64,000 bases of DNA, from assembly GCF_031877795.1 (NCBI RefSeq), contig NC_133932.1, forward strand, positions 20,028,180-20,092,179, given 5' to 3'. Made by a program: the position numbers and the translations under genes. This document shows, one piece after another, positions 38,701-49,435 of the stretch (its first letter is position 1; each line of letters starts with the position of its first letter). The notes beneath the pieces were generated by a model. It was given only the letters and a program-made list of their open reading frames with translations. It was not told the DNA's origin and did no database searches. The stretch comes from Strix aluco (Eukaryota > Chordata > Aves > Strigiformes > Strigidae).

Positions 38701-41700
38701 TTCTCAGCATCGCTGTTGCTGGGAACGTATATGATGCAACATGGCTGAAAGACAGAAAAAAGTTGATTCAGATAAAAGATAAGAAAGTTAAGTACTACGT
38801 GAACAAGGAACAATGCAGGTGTAAGATATTTCTAAACGGGACTCTGCAAATAGAGCAGGTGGTGAAGGAGGACAGTGGAAAGTACACGGTGACTGTTTAT
38901 CATCAGGATGGAAAATTGAACAGAGAAGAAGATACAATGTTCATGGTTCAGGGTGAGTGTTTGCTCTTCCCATACCATTCCCAGACTAGCTGAACAACAC
39001 TTGGTATTCCCGCTCTCTCCTACAACCTTTTCTACCCATTGCCCCCCTTTCTGTTTTGGGGGGACTTCTGTAAGATGTACCTCTTTCCTCCCGCCACTGA
39101 CAGCAGTCTGCCTCTCTTCTCCCTTCTCTTCCTCCTGTGGATGCTCTCTGGTCCCTTGCTTCTCTCTGGCTCCCCTCTCTGTCAGCCCCCACTTCCACAT
39201 GTGCCCGAGCAAGCAGCCGTGAGCGTGTCCATGTTGGCAGCAGGGTGGGTGCGCATGGCCCTGTCGCAGCACTGCACGTGGTGCTGGGACTCCTCGGGCC
39301 CGGAGCTGCTCCACGCAATGGGGGATGTGCTCCCAGCAGCACCCTGCTTCCAGAAACCTCTTGTGGTAGCGCAGCAACCTACGTGAGGAATGCCTGCGGC
39401 TGATGCACCATGCACTTCTGGCACTTCTGGTGCTGTTTTATAGGCACTGAGTTAAGACTTTTGGTCTCTAGTTACTGCTCCAGCAAGGTGAGCACCTTGT
39501 GTTGTATCTGCCAGCCTCCTGAGGAGATCTCAGGAGCTCAGGAGGCACTAAATACCTGTGTTTAGGCAATGGGATCCCAGTCCATTTTTGTTCTAAGATA
39601 AAAAATAGCCAACAGTCACCTCCTCTGAGATACACCACAATAGGAGTTGAACTTGCAGGGGAAGAAGACTCCTACACCCTATGCTTGTGTAGCATAACGC
39701 AACAAATATGAAGATTGTGTTGTTCAAAGCACACTTAAGCCCGCACTGGGGATTTCAGCTGCGTGGGTTCAAAGCGTGAAGGCAGCCTCCATTCCTGTGC
39801 TGTATCTTGTCCTGAGAGATCAGAGTGGTAGCAGCCCAAAGCTTTTGGGATGAGTAGGGAAGATGGGGGTGGCTCCTTTATGGCTGCTGCCTCCTCTCCA
39901 GGCTGCTAAACTGTAGGGTAGTGTGGATTTTTTTCCTAGCAAGAGGTTGATTTTGCTCTGTCCTTCCTCAGCCAGCATGCACACCTTTGCCAGCCTCTTG
40001 AGTTTGAGGTCACCAGCTGGCACAACAGAAATGATGCCTTGATAAGGCATGAGAGATATGGTGTAGATGGGAACTGGCAGTGCTAGGTTAATGGTTGGAC
40101 TAGATGATCTTCAAGGTCCTTTCCAACCTAGTTGATTCTGTGATTCTGTGATTCTGTGAAGGCAGCAATGACAGCTGGAATGGTTTTAGCAGGGTTTCTG
40201 TGCAGCGGGAGGCCCTGTGGCTAACAGACTGCTAAGCAGTAAGGGTGTCTCACTGCTTTGGGAATTATTATTGCAAACTGTCTGCAGATTCAGGAAGTCG
40301 TCAGGGCCTGATGCTACTTATTTGTGCTTTAAGCCACTGAGCTGTCATTGGGGTGTACTGGGTTCAACTTCGGGTTAAGGTTCCAATCTAGCTACGTGCT
40401 GCATCATTTCATCTACTGTGCAGCAGAGAGGTTGCCTTACCTCTGATATATGGTTTTGGAAGTAAAGTTTAGTAATTGTTGGGTGCTAGAGTCATTTGTC
40501 AGCCAGATTACTTTATTACTAGGGTTGGACAAACAGTTGTTCCAAAAAAATAATAGTTTAGATGATACCATCACACAAGTCCATCACTGGGGTCTGTACT
40601 CTAGTGTTTCATACTGGGGTGTTCCCCTGGATGATAGGTTACAGCTTGCAGAAGAGGAGGGGGCTTAACAAGGAAAGGGTGGCTGCAGGTGACACAGTGT
40701 GAACCTAGGCTGCATTTCCTACCAGCAGCCCTTATTGGCTTTAAAATTTATGCTCTCTATAAGTTACACTGCCTATAACTACAGGTGGCCCTGGCATTTT
40801 TTTGTTTACCTGGTCTAAAAGGTAGAAATTAAATTTTTTCCCTCTGATGTTCCTGCCAGTTGCCCCTAGTTGAGGAAACCCTGCAGGCTTTTCTGGCTCT
40901 TTCAGTGCCACCTGTGATAGAGAATCTGGAACTGAAATGTAGCTAGCTGTTGCAGGACATAAAGAGACAGAAATCAGTTCTGTCTGTCATAACCTCATTG
41001 AGAGCTAAGAGGTGTCTGGTTTGTGTTTTCTATTCTGTTTTGGTGGGTTTTCATGCTGTGGCTCTCGTGCTAGCTGAGTGCTGTCGGTAGTACATAAATA
41101 GCTGTTTGTCCTGCCTTAGAGGAAATCTCTCCTGATGGGCACAGGCAGATCTGACTTCATTTGCACCAAAACACTGGGGCCGGAGTTGGAGGGGGCTGTG
41201 GCTCTGAGTCCCTCCCACATGCTGCCTTCCGCGAAAACACAACTTCCTCCCGTCGCCTGGCTGGCTGGCTGTGGGCCAGGCTCACCCTGAAAGCAGCCAA
41301 GCCCTGGTGGTGCCGCTCTGCTTTGCTAGGCCAAATATGTAGGCTAGCATACTGCATTTTCTTTATTACTGTCGTTACTTCTGTAGCAGAGGTCTAATTT
41401 ACTCTTCTTTCTTCTCTGGTCTCATTAGCTGGTGTTACTCCCTTACTGCTTATTGGGGGCTAATTCTCTGTTCTGCTTAATAATGGAGGTTTTCAAAAGG
41501 AGAAACCATCTCAGATGTGCTTGTCCCTTCTCTTCTTTTTCAGAGCCTGTCCCTCAGCCAATCCTCAGTGCTGAATGCATGAATAAAACTGTATCTGTCA
41601 AGTGTGAAGTGAAGCACAAGACTAAAGACGAAACGTTTATGATGGAACTGACTCAAGATAACCACAAAAAAATCCAAAAGAATGCAACAAGGTTGGAATT

Positions 41701-44700
41701 GCACACATGGTATTCTGGGACGTTCAGATGCGTTGTTAAAAACCAAGTCAGCGAAAAAACAGCCGAAAAAGTAATTAAGTGCTCAGGTAAAAAATCTGTT
41801 TTTGCCAGAATCTGCTAGAGCGGACCCACAAAGCCTGCATGTATCTGTAGGACTGGTCTGGGTGCCAGGAGCATCCATGGTTCTTGGTACCCAATATTGT
41901 GAGTCTAACACCGCCACAGTTATTGGGTGCCAATGCTGCTGTGGTAGCCAGGATATGAGTCGTGCTTTCTGCTGGGCATTCCCCAGCCTTGTCACATCTC
42001 CACCCTCCCCACCCTGCTGCTGCCTGCCCCACTGCTACCCTTGTGGCATCCCTACTCTAACAGCAGGGAGGCCAAGCTGGGGGCAGTGGGATGTGAGGTG
42101 GGCCATGCTCCTCTTTTCCTGCGGCCAGTGGTGTTTGCCCCCATGCTCAGTGAGGCCTGGGGGTCACTGGAAGAGGGGGAGAGGTTCTTCTGGAGTCAAG
42201 AGCCTTGTGGGTGACAGAGAGGCCCCTGGGGCATACTGCAATGCTGCTTCCACTGGAGGTGGAGTCTGCTGGAGGAAACTGCAGCCTGCCAGTGAGATCA
42301 GGCTGGCTGAAGGGTGAATGAATGAGAGAGAGATTCTTGCTCATCCCATCATTTTCTCTCTCCCCTCCATCACTTCTGATTCTTCTTCCAAAAGTTGCCA
42401 GAGGTATCCTGACAGACTTTTTGGTGTCAGCATCCTGACAGACTCAAGTGGTGTGAACCATCACTAGTGGTAGACCAATGAAGTAAAGGAGAAAGCTGAG
42501 AGGTGGGCCTGAAAGTGTTTTAATCACACACAGCAGTCTGAAAAAGGCCGAAAGCACTTTCCCCCTCATTTTTATCCTCCTTTATTCCTTTAAAACTAAC
42601 GGTACTTCCCAAAAGTTGACGTCAGTCAGTCAGTCCAAAGACAAAGAGTTGACTTCAATAAGTTAGTCTAAAACTACCCAAGCTATCACAACATAGATTA
42701 ACAGTTTATTTTTGGAAAACATGGCTTGGGATCTTCTCCTATGTATGTGAAGCCATGACATTGATTTCAAGGGTTTTGCTCTTGATTTACATCCTTATGG
42801 CAGGAAAATCAGTTGCACATTATCTTTCTCCCCTCCATGATCATACCTATGAAGGGGGTGGTTGCCTGCTACCTGTGGATATGGATGGGTGCTCTCACAA
42901 GGAGAAGAATAAGCTGCTTGGACTCTCCAGCTTGGCCTAGAAATCAGGAGGGAGGTTATGGAGAATTCAGCTGAGCTTTAGGGCTGCATGGCTCAGATGA
43001 GCATGACTCAAACGTACCATGGATTTTCTTACTCACTTGAAATGTCATCTTTCTAAACCACAAACGCAGCAAAAGAGCTGGAGGAATTGCATTTAAAATT
43101 GATAGAATCATGATGAAAATTATTAAATAGGCAAAAGAAGTCATCGTTCTCCCCCGTAAAAGTTTTGAAAGTTATGGCAAAAAGAAGGGACAGATCATAC
43201 TGGTATGACACTGGATGTGATGTTCAGTTCAAAGTTCAGATTTCCAGTGCAGTATTGGGGAAAAGTCCTTGAATTTGCTGGGCTTGGGTTCATCCCACCT
43301 AACTGAGTGCTTCACTTAAAGTACTTGTTTGTTCTAGATTCCCGCTAGAGCTAGTGGAGAGCGGGGATCTCGTGAAAGCTGGCTCAGTATTTCCAGTTTC
43401 CAGCTATTTCTGCCGCAACAAATTTAAGGAAAAGTCTGAGTCCCAAGGCCAGTCCATGATGTGAGACAGGAGAGAGCAAACCTTAATGTATAGAGGCCCT
43501 ACTGAAGCGATCCAAGGTCTGCTCTGGCTGATTGAAGGGATAAGAGCTGAGGGATGGGGTGGCCTCTGCTCTTCCACACAGCCCTTGCCTCCTGAAGGAT
43601 CCCCCTGATGCCTAAAATAGCTGAAAAAGGGTTGTTTTCTGCTGCATGAGTGCCTGATCTGATGGGCTGCACAGCCCCATTGGTGCTAGCATTGTGAAAG
43701 GGCTGGGGCATGGGATGTGGCATGGACTTTTGAGCCAGGTGTGAAAACATGCTGATGGATTAGGTCCATTTGAGGCAGAACAAACTAGCCCAAACATGTT
43801 GTCTTAATGAGGAAATGCTGCCTGAAGCTGGCCATCCCAGGGCACAAGCCAGGCAAGCATGGGCCTGCCTGAACTGCTGGTATAGGCAGGCATTGCCCAT
43901 CAGCTAGATACTTTGACTTCCCTTCTTCTCACCCTTGAGAAGTGCTTTTCTTTCACCAGGTGAGTTGGGCAGGAAAGTTTGTTTCTTCTCAAATCATTAA
44001 CAGAGAAATAAAATGTTTGCCACACTGGTCTTTAAAGCACAAATATAGCATTTCTCAGACACCAAAAAAACCACTAAAACCATGCAGCACTACCCTTCCT
44101 ACTCAAACTAAAAACCCTTCAGACCTTTCTGTGTGGTGAGAAGACTGTACCAGCTCCATATTAGATAAAAAATCCCTCAGCTTGCAAACCTTCTTCCAAC
44201 CCTGCTGCCCTCCATGGACATCTGGTCCTGCCTTCAAGGCCTATTGCCTTGAATTTTGACCTGGCAAGGCATACTTCAGATGGGCTTCAGCTCAGCTAAC
44301 TTTTCATACAAGCATAACTATGTGTCATTCTGCCTGGGCTCACCTTATAGTTAGCTGGGAGAAACAGGCATGGAAAGGGCAAAATACACCTTGGTGTAAC
44401 ACTGGCAGCTAAAACAGGTGAGAAGAACCACATTACTGAGGGTACTTGTCTTTTTTTTCACTGGGGCAACCCAGGCTGATGGTGGCCTTTATACTGTAGA
44501 CACCTTGGTTTTGGTTTCATCACTCTTTGCTCTCCATGTGCATGCCCAGTGAATGTTAAGGGTGTCATCTTCTTTGGAGCTTTGTCCCCCAAGATGCTGA
44601 GGAAGGTGCACTTCTGCTGGGTTCAGCTCCATGGTGTTTGTGCTCGGGCGTGAACACCAAATGCCAGGAGGACAGCCCAAGCAGGAGGTGGTAAAGAAAG

Positions 44701-47682
44701 GCTAGTGTCCAGCAAACTTTGTCTGACCAAAACAAGAAACTCTCACGAATTTTTGTGCACTGGGCAAACCCAACTCTCATTTTGAGGCTGTGGGATATTT
44801 GGTTATGTTCTTTTCCTTTTCATTATTTTTTAAAATTTGTGTACAGCCAAAAATTGAAGAGGAAATACCGATATACTATGAAGTAAGCTAGTCTCAGTGT
44901 TTCCTTAGTAGGAAGTACTTAGAGGGTTTCTTTTTGTTAGATGCTGAGCACTGCCTGGATGCTCATTGTCCTTAAAAGGGTCCATTGGTAGCAGGAACAG
45001 GGCATTTGAGGTAATGTAAATAAGATGTGCTGGCACACATAATGCTCTGGTTTCAATTTTCTGCAGAACTTGAATCCACCAGGGAGAAATAAAAATTCTC
45101 CACAATGAGGACCAGCAACTTTCTGCTGTGTATAAAGAAAAGGCAAAGGATAGGCTCTCTCGCTGGGGCTGCCTGTACAGTCAATAGAATAAAATACAGA
45201 ATTCTAGGTAGACGTTGTGCAAGTTATTTCTTTCCCTCTAACATCTTCTTTCATTCCCTTAACTAGGCCAGATGGACCTTTATCTCATCTTAAGCATAGC
45301 AGGAGGTGCAATCTTCTTTGTCATCTTCATGGTTTTGCTTATTTATTGTATCAGGAAGAAGAAAGCAGAAAGGCTTGAAGACAATGGTAAGTGTTTAAGG
45401 GGCTTTATGTTGCTATCCAGACACCTAAAATCTTAGAGCTTCCATCTGACAGCACCCCTGTGGGCAGGAGCATGCTCTCTGCCTTGGCATGACCAAGAAT
45501 CTGGTTTTGGCATATGGTGAATCTTGGCAGATTGGCTGGCATTGCCCGTTTCAGTTTCTGATAAATGCTTTGAACAAAAGACTTCTTGTTCTCAAGCCCT
45601 TTGATTTATTCATGGGGAAAGAACTGTTCCTCTAAAGCTCATCCAAGGCCACCAGTCATGAGCATCTGTGGGGCTAAAATACACAATCAGATATCCTGTC
45701 AGTAGATTTTTTTAAAATTAAATTTATATGTTGTCAAATTAGGATCCTTGAAATAATTAATCACATTTAGAAACATTGTAGATAGTGAGAAGGGGCAAGA
45801 AGGGCTCAGCTTTTCTGTGAGTTTCCTCAGGCATCTCACAGAACTTGTCCTCTCTATAAAACAATGTCCTTGGAGGCCTATCAACACTGGAGGTCCAACT
45901 TGGGCGCTTTAAAGAGTTGAGGTTTTCAGAGTGGACAGAGATTTCATGTGTTGTCCAAAACTCAAGATCATAGGAAATACGCTGCCAGAGTCTTCTCTGA
46001 GAGTGGGCTCTCAGTCTTGATGGAGAGGTTGCCTTGACTTACAACCTGGGAGTTGCTGCTGGTTTGGGTGGACAGAGGATACTGAGCTGCCACTCAGGAA
46101 GAGTTGTCTGGCCCACCTGGAAGGGGAGGCTAAAGCCAGGAGGGAGGTTGCCCTGGCAGTGAGGTTGTCCTGCAGCCAGGGGAGCATGGCAGTTAAAGGC
46201 TTGTTTCTATGTCCTGCTCCCACACACTGCGTCAGGCTTCCTGTATGGTCTCAAATAACAGCTAGTCTCTGTGTCAGTTGGTTCTCAAGTTACAAAATGG
46301 GAGTGAAAGGTCCTTTGTACACCCCAAAATCTTTGTCAAGATAAAGAGGGCAATGCCTGAAGTAAAACTCAGCTGATACCTCAAAGGTGCCAGTGGTCAG
46401 GCTGACAGCAAGGATGAGTGTGACCAGTCCCATGGCCGCGGGGAGGGCAACCTCACCACACCTGAGCATGGGTAACTTGCCATGGCCCTCCTGCTTCCCC
46501 TGAGATTACGACCATGAAGAATAGGCAAGTGTTTTCCTTGTTCTCTGGGAGAGCTCACCAGAGTGCAACCAGGAGATGTCATCTCAGAAGGCTTGCCATA
46601 GCCTGTGAGCACAACGCTGGAGTGAGCATAGTCACCTGAGTGTTATTTTATATTACGGCTGTTCTTGTCTGAGTGGGATACATTACTCCCTCAACTGTGC
46701 AGTGATAGCATATCCTCAATTCTTGGGTCTGGATTCAGCAAGAATTGAGAAAAAGAGAAGTCTGGGAAAATAAGAACTGATAAAGAATGAGAACTAATAA
46801 ACTAAAAAGAGAACTAATTAACTAAAAAAGAGGGTGACGAGCTTCTTTAAAACAGTTTGGTGGTGCTTAAGGGCATTTCAGTGTCCCAAGACCTAAATCC
46901 CTCAATCCCTGAGCTAAACTGACTGACATTTCAGAAATGATGAGTTAGGGATCAAAAGTCAGCTGGCATGAATTTACTGCTTCTGCGTGTGGGGAAATTA
47001 ATGCTGGGAAAATGGACCTCTGGCTTCCAGGTGACTGGACATCCCAGTACAGATAGTGGCAGGGTGGAGTGTTTTGATGTTGCTTCCTGGGGTTACATCT
47101 CACTTTCTCTTCAGTGGCCCGTTTCCAAAAGAGAACAGAGCTGCTCAGGCTGCAGGTGTCCATTGGTGATGACTGGCAAAGTCGGTTCCCCCAACGCAGA
47201 GAGGGCAGAGGTGCTCAGCTGCCCCAAACACCCCCAGGTGTCTGGACCTCAGTCAGGTAGCCAAAAAGCTTTTGGGTTTGCCTGGGGTGTGCAGGCGAAG
47301 CTGGTTTTGGTTGTTCTACTGGAGTAGCAGGAACACCTGAGAGTGACAGTGGGCTTCCAGGTGTGATCAATATTTGGCTTTTTCTTGCTTGGGCCAAGCA
47401 GTTTTCCCTAACTGTTCAACTTCTGCTTAGACTTGAGTACATGCCTGACTGCTGGGTCCTTCTGTCGTTGCAGATGAGGAGCGAACGATGCAGGCTCGCC
47501 AGGCGGGCAGGGAAATGGTGGTGCGGGAGCTCCCTCAGGTGCCATGCAATCCCACCCCGAAGCAGCTGCGTGTGCAGCAGCGGCCGCTGCCACAGCCCCA
47601 GGTGCAGCAGCAAGCACTGCCCCCACGGCCCAGGCCCCGCACTCAGCAGCGGACTCCAAACCACCCGAGAGAAAGACCTTGA
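35721..47682 (+). CDS. CD2: CD2, T-cell/NK adhesion receptor, five coding exons, 309 aa
   Basis: CDS joins 35721-35781, 38656-38952, 41544-41786, 45267-45386 and 47474-47682, all GT-AG and phase 1. The leader is residues 1-21. Domain 1 (22-119) is a V-type Ig fold without the canonical disulfide, with Trp50, NGTLQI (81-86) and EDSGKY (92-97). Domain 2 (120-200) is C2-type with Cys131, 140, 182 and 199. The transmembrane helix is 205-228. The tail of about 81 residues is rich in Gln, Pro and Arg, with PPRPRPR at 290-296. Sequons lie at 32, 81, 133 and 166. The exon plan and both domains match mammalian CD2, which binds CD58 or CD48 and signals through SH3 partners of its tail. The tail is shorter than the roughly 117 residues in human CD2. 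An in-frame ATG at 35703 could add six residues. Confidence 0.9.
38185..38202. repeat. (ATT)n microsatellite in CD2 intron 1
   Basis: About five to six ATT units. Simple sequence with no coding role. Confidence 0.8.
38656..38952 (+). CDS. CD2: CD2 exon 2, membrane-distal IgV domain
   Basis: The acceptor CCCTTTACAG ends at 38655 and the donor GTGAGT starts at 38953. The 297-nt exon is phase 1 at both ends. It encodes residues 21-119, with the C-strand Trp50 and the lysine-rich CC' region (KDRKK), typical of the charged ligand face of CD2. NGTLQIEQVVKEDSGKYTV marks strands E-F. An unusual Cys-Arg-Cys pair sits at 74-76. Confidence 0.95.
40081..40158 (+). mobile_element. CR1 LINE 3'-end fragment
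   Basis: The stretch GGTTGGACTAGATGATCTTC, the following CCTTTCCAACCT segment and three tandem ATTCTGTG units form the hallmark CR1 3' end on the + strand, inside CD2 intron 2. Only the last 80 or so bases are clearly recognisable. Confidence 0.9.
41544..41786 (+). CDS. CD2: CD2 exon 3, membrane-proximal IgC2 domain
   Basis: The acceptor TTCTTTTTCAG ends at 41543 and the donor GTAAAA starts at 41787. The 243-nt exon has four cysteines (131, 140, 182, 199) in the two-disulfide pattern of CD2 domain 2. It contains the HTWYSGTFRCVVKNQVS segment, matching the HKWTTS-KFKCTAGNKVS region of human CD2. Confidence 0.95.
45267..45386 (+). CDS. CD2: CD2 exon 4, transmembrane segment
   Basis: The acceptor CTTAACTAG ends at 45266 and the donor GTAAGT starts at 45387. 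Forty codons encode a short stalk, a hydrophobic helix (LYLILSIAGGAIFFVIFMVL) and a basic stop-transfer (RKKKAER). Confidence 0.92.
47474..47682 (+). CDS. CD2: CD2 exon 5, proline-rich cytoplasmic tail
   Basis: The acceptor GTCGTTGCAG ends at 47473 and the stop TGA is at 47680-47682. It encodes 69 residues rich in Gln, Pro and Arg. PPRPRPR at 290-296 is comparable to the PPLPRPR SH3 ligand of human CD2 and fits the PxxxPR consensus of CD2AP/CIN85-type SH3 domains. No PPPGHR motif for the CD2BP2 GYF domain is present. The exon is GC-rich with CAG/GCA-type codon runs. Confidence 0.9.
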
Positions 47683-48414
47683 ACATCTGCCCTGGGAGGG
47701 ATGGTGGACTCTCTGCTCCACCATTCACTGGGAGAAGAAAGTTTCCAATAGTTGGGAACCCCTCCTGCCCAGCCTTGCATAACGCTCAGCTATGAAATGG
47801 CAGCTTTCGTTGCAGAAAATTATAGAGAGCATCAAATGGGGATGAAAAGACCCAGTGGAGGAGATTCAAGGTGATGGGCATTCATCCCTGTGGCCATTTT
47901 TCTTCAAGTGTCTCCATGTTAGGGTATGGAGCATTGAGCCTTGAAACCTGTGTCTTCTGTGGTTCACTTGTTTTTACTGCACTTTGTTGTCTTCGTGCTT
48001 TTTGGATGGATTATAACAAGAAGAAGCTAAAGCACTAGTGAGATGACATGGGCCTAAGGATCTTACAGGGTTTTGTCACATACCTTTCCTTTCTCCTGCC
48101 ACACATTAGGACAGCCTTCTGGCCTCAAATACATGACCTCCTGGATCAAAAATAGTTGTAATTAAATGCTTGTCTGAAGTTGAAAGTATTGGTGTCATCT
48201 AATTCAGAGAAGAAAATACTGAAAGGACATGTAAGAGCCTTGAAGAATCTGTGTGGGAAAAATGCAAGTGGGAAAGGAGTAAACTTTTCAGTTTCTCTAC
48301 TGTGTTTAAAACAAGAAACCACAGGCTTAAACTGCAGCAAGAGAGTTAGGTCAGGATTTTTGGTTTGGGTTTTTTTTTTTTTTTTTTTGCAAACGAATCA
48401 CTTAAATAGATTTC

Positions 48415-48540
48415 TGGGAGAGGATCTCCAGCACTGGAGGTTTCAAAGGGTGGATGAGGCAACCATCTGTAAGGCAACCTTGTTCTGCTGAGGGCCAGGG
48501 GAATGTGCTACATGGCCTCTCCAAGGACTGTTTCAGTTTT
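48415..48540 (+). mobile_element. Diverged CR1 fragment in the CD2 3' UTR
   Basis: The pattern CTCCAGCACTGGAGGTTTCA, then GTGGATGAGGCAACCATCTG and, further on, CATGGCCTCTCCAAGG, follows the near-3' consensus of chicken CR1 elements. The terminal ATTCTATG tail is not preserved. Confidence 0.55.
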
Positions 48541-48568
48541 CTGTGAAAATTGGCAAATTGTGCTGGCA

Positions 48569-48574
48569 AATAAA
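48569..48574 (+). terminator. Proximal candidate CD2 polyadenylation signal
   Basis: AATAAA is followed about 10 bp later by a T-rich run (GTTTTTTCTC) and a GTCTGTTT element. Confidence 0.45.
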
Positions 48575-49429
48575 ATGAAAGTTTTTTCTCAGCATAGGTC
48601 TGTTTGGCTATCCAGACATTTTTTCATCATAGAAAAGGTCTGGTATCCATTGGCTCATGAAAAAAGTGTTACAAACAGCCAAGCGGTCTGATTACTAGTG
48701 GCATTGTCTGAATCGTCATGGCTTTGCATCATAGGGCCTCCTGCTGATGGTGAGGGACTGTGTCCCTTGATTCTGTTGGTAGGCACCTCATGTATAACCA
48801 GGTGATGGCAGAGAACTGCTGAGAGATGTCCCTCCCAAAGGGAGAGGTTGGACTGCAGTAACTGCACCTGCATCACCCTCCATGTGCTGGATAAACACTG
48901 CTCGCTCCTCTGGTCCTTGGAGATGTTCATAACTGCCTCTATAGAACAGATGCGGAGCTGAGAAAGGTCAGTGCTTTTTAGAAGAATGTCTAAATGGGTA
49001 CACTGTCCCCATCTGGTGTAAGAGGCAGCACAGGTGGAGGAGGAGAGAACTGTGAGAGCCACAGAGCATGAGACATCCAGCTAACATGTTGCGTTAGGCA
49101 GAAGAACACATAGTACCTCTTTCAGGCCTGACTATCCTACACATGACAGGGGAGATAAAACAGTCATCCTTTGTTTCTCCTCAGAAATGTGACTATTTTT
49201 ATCTGGTGGTACAAGGGCAGGGAAGTAACTTGTCAGGGAGAAGGAGGTCTCTGCCTTCTCCGGAGTTCAGTCACTTTGAACTCCAACCAGTGGACACAAC
49301 CCTGGGAGCATCACTTGCTCTTGCCTTAGCTTTCTGCAGCTTGTTTTAGGGCTTTTGCTATTTAAAGTTGCATTTGGTAAACATTTCATGGTTTATTTTG
49401 TAACATATGCTATATCCCTGTAGTGAATG

Positions 49430-49435
49430 AATAAA
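49430..49435 (+). terminator. Distal candidate CD2 polyadenylation signal
   Basis: AATAAA is followed by a GTGGGTGGAGAGG and TTTTAGTT stretch, a good GU-rich downstream element. It would give a 3' UTR of about 1.77 kb. Confidence 0.5.

Noticed and set aside
47408-47728. 106-codon minus-strand frame, Ala-rich
   Set aside because: It is the antisense shadow of the Gln/Pro-rich CD2 exon 5.
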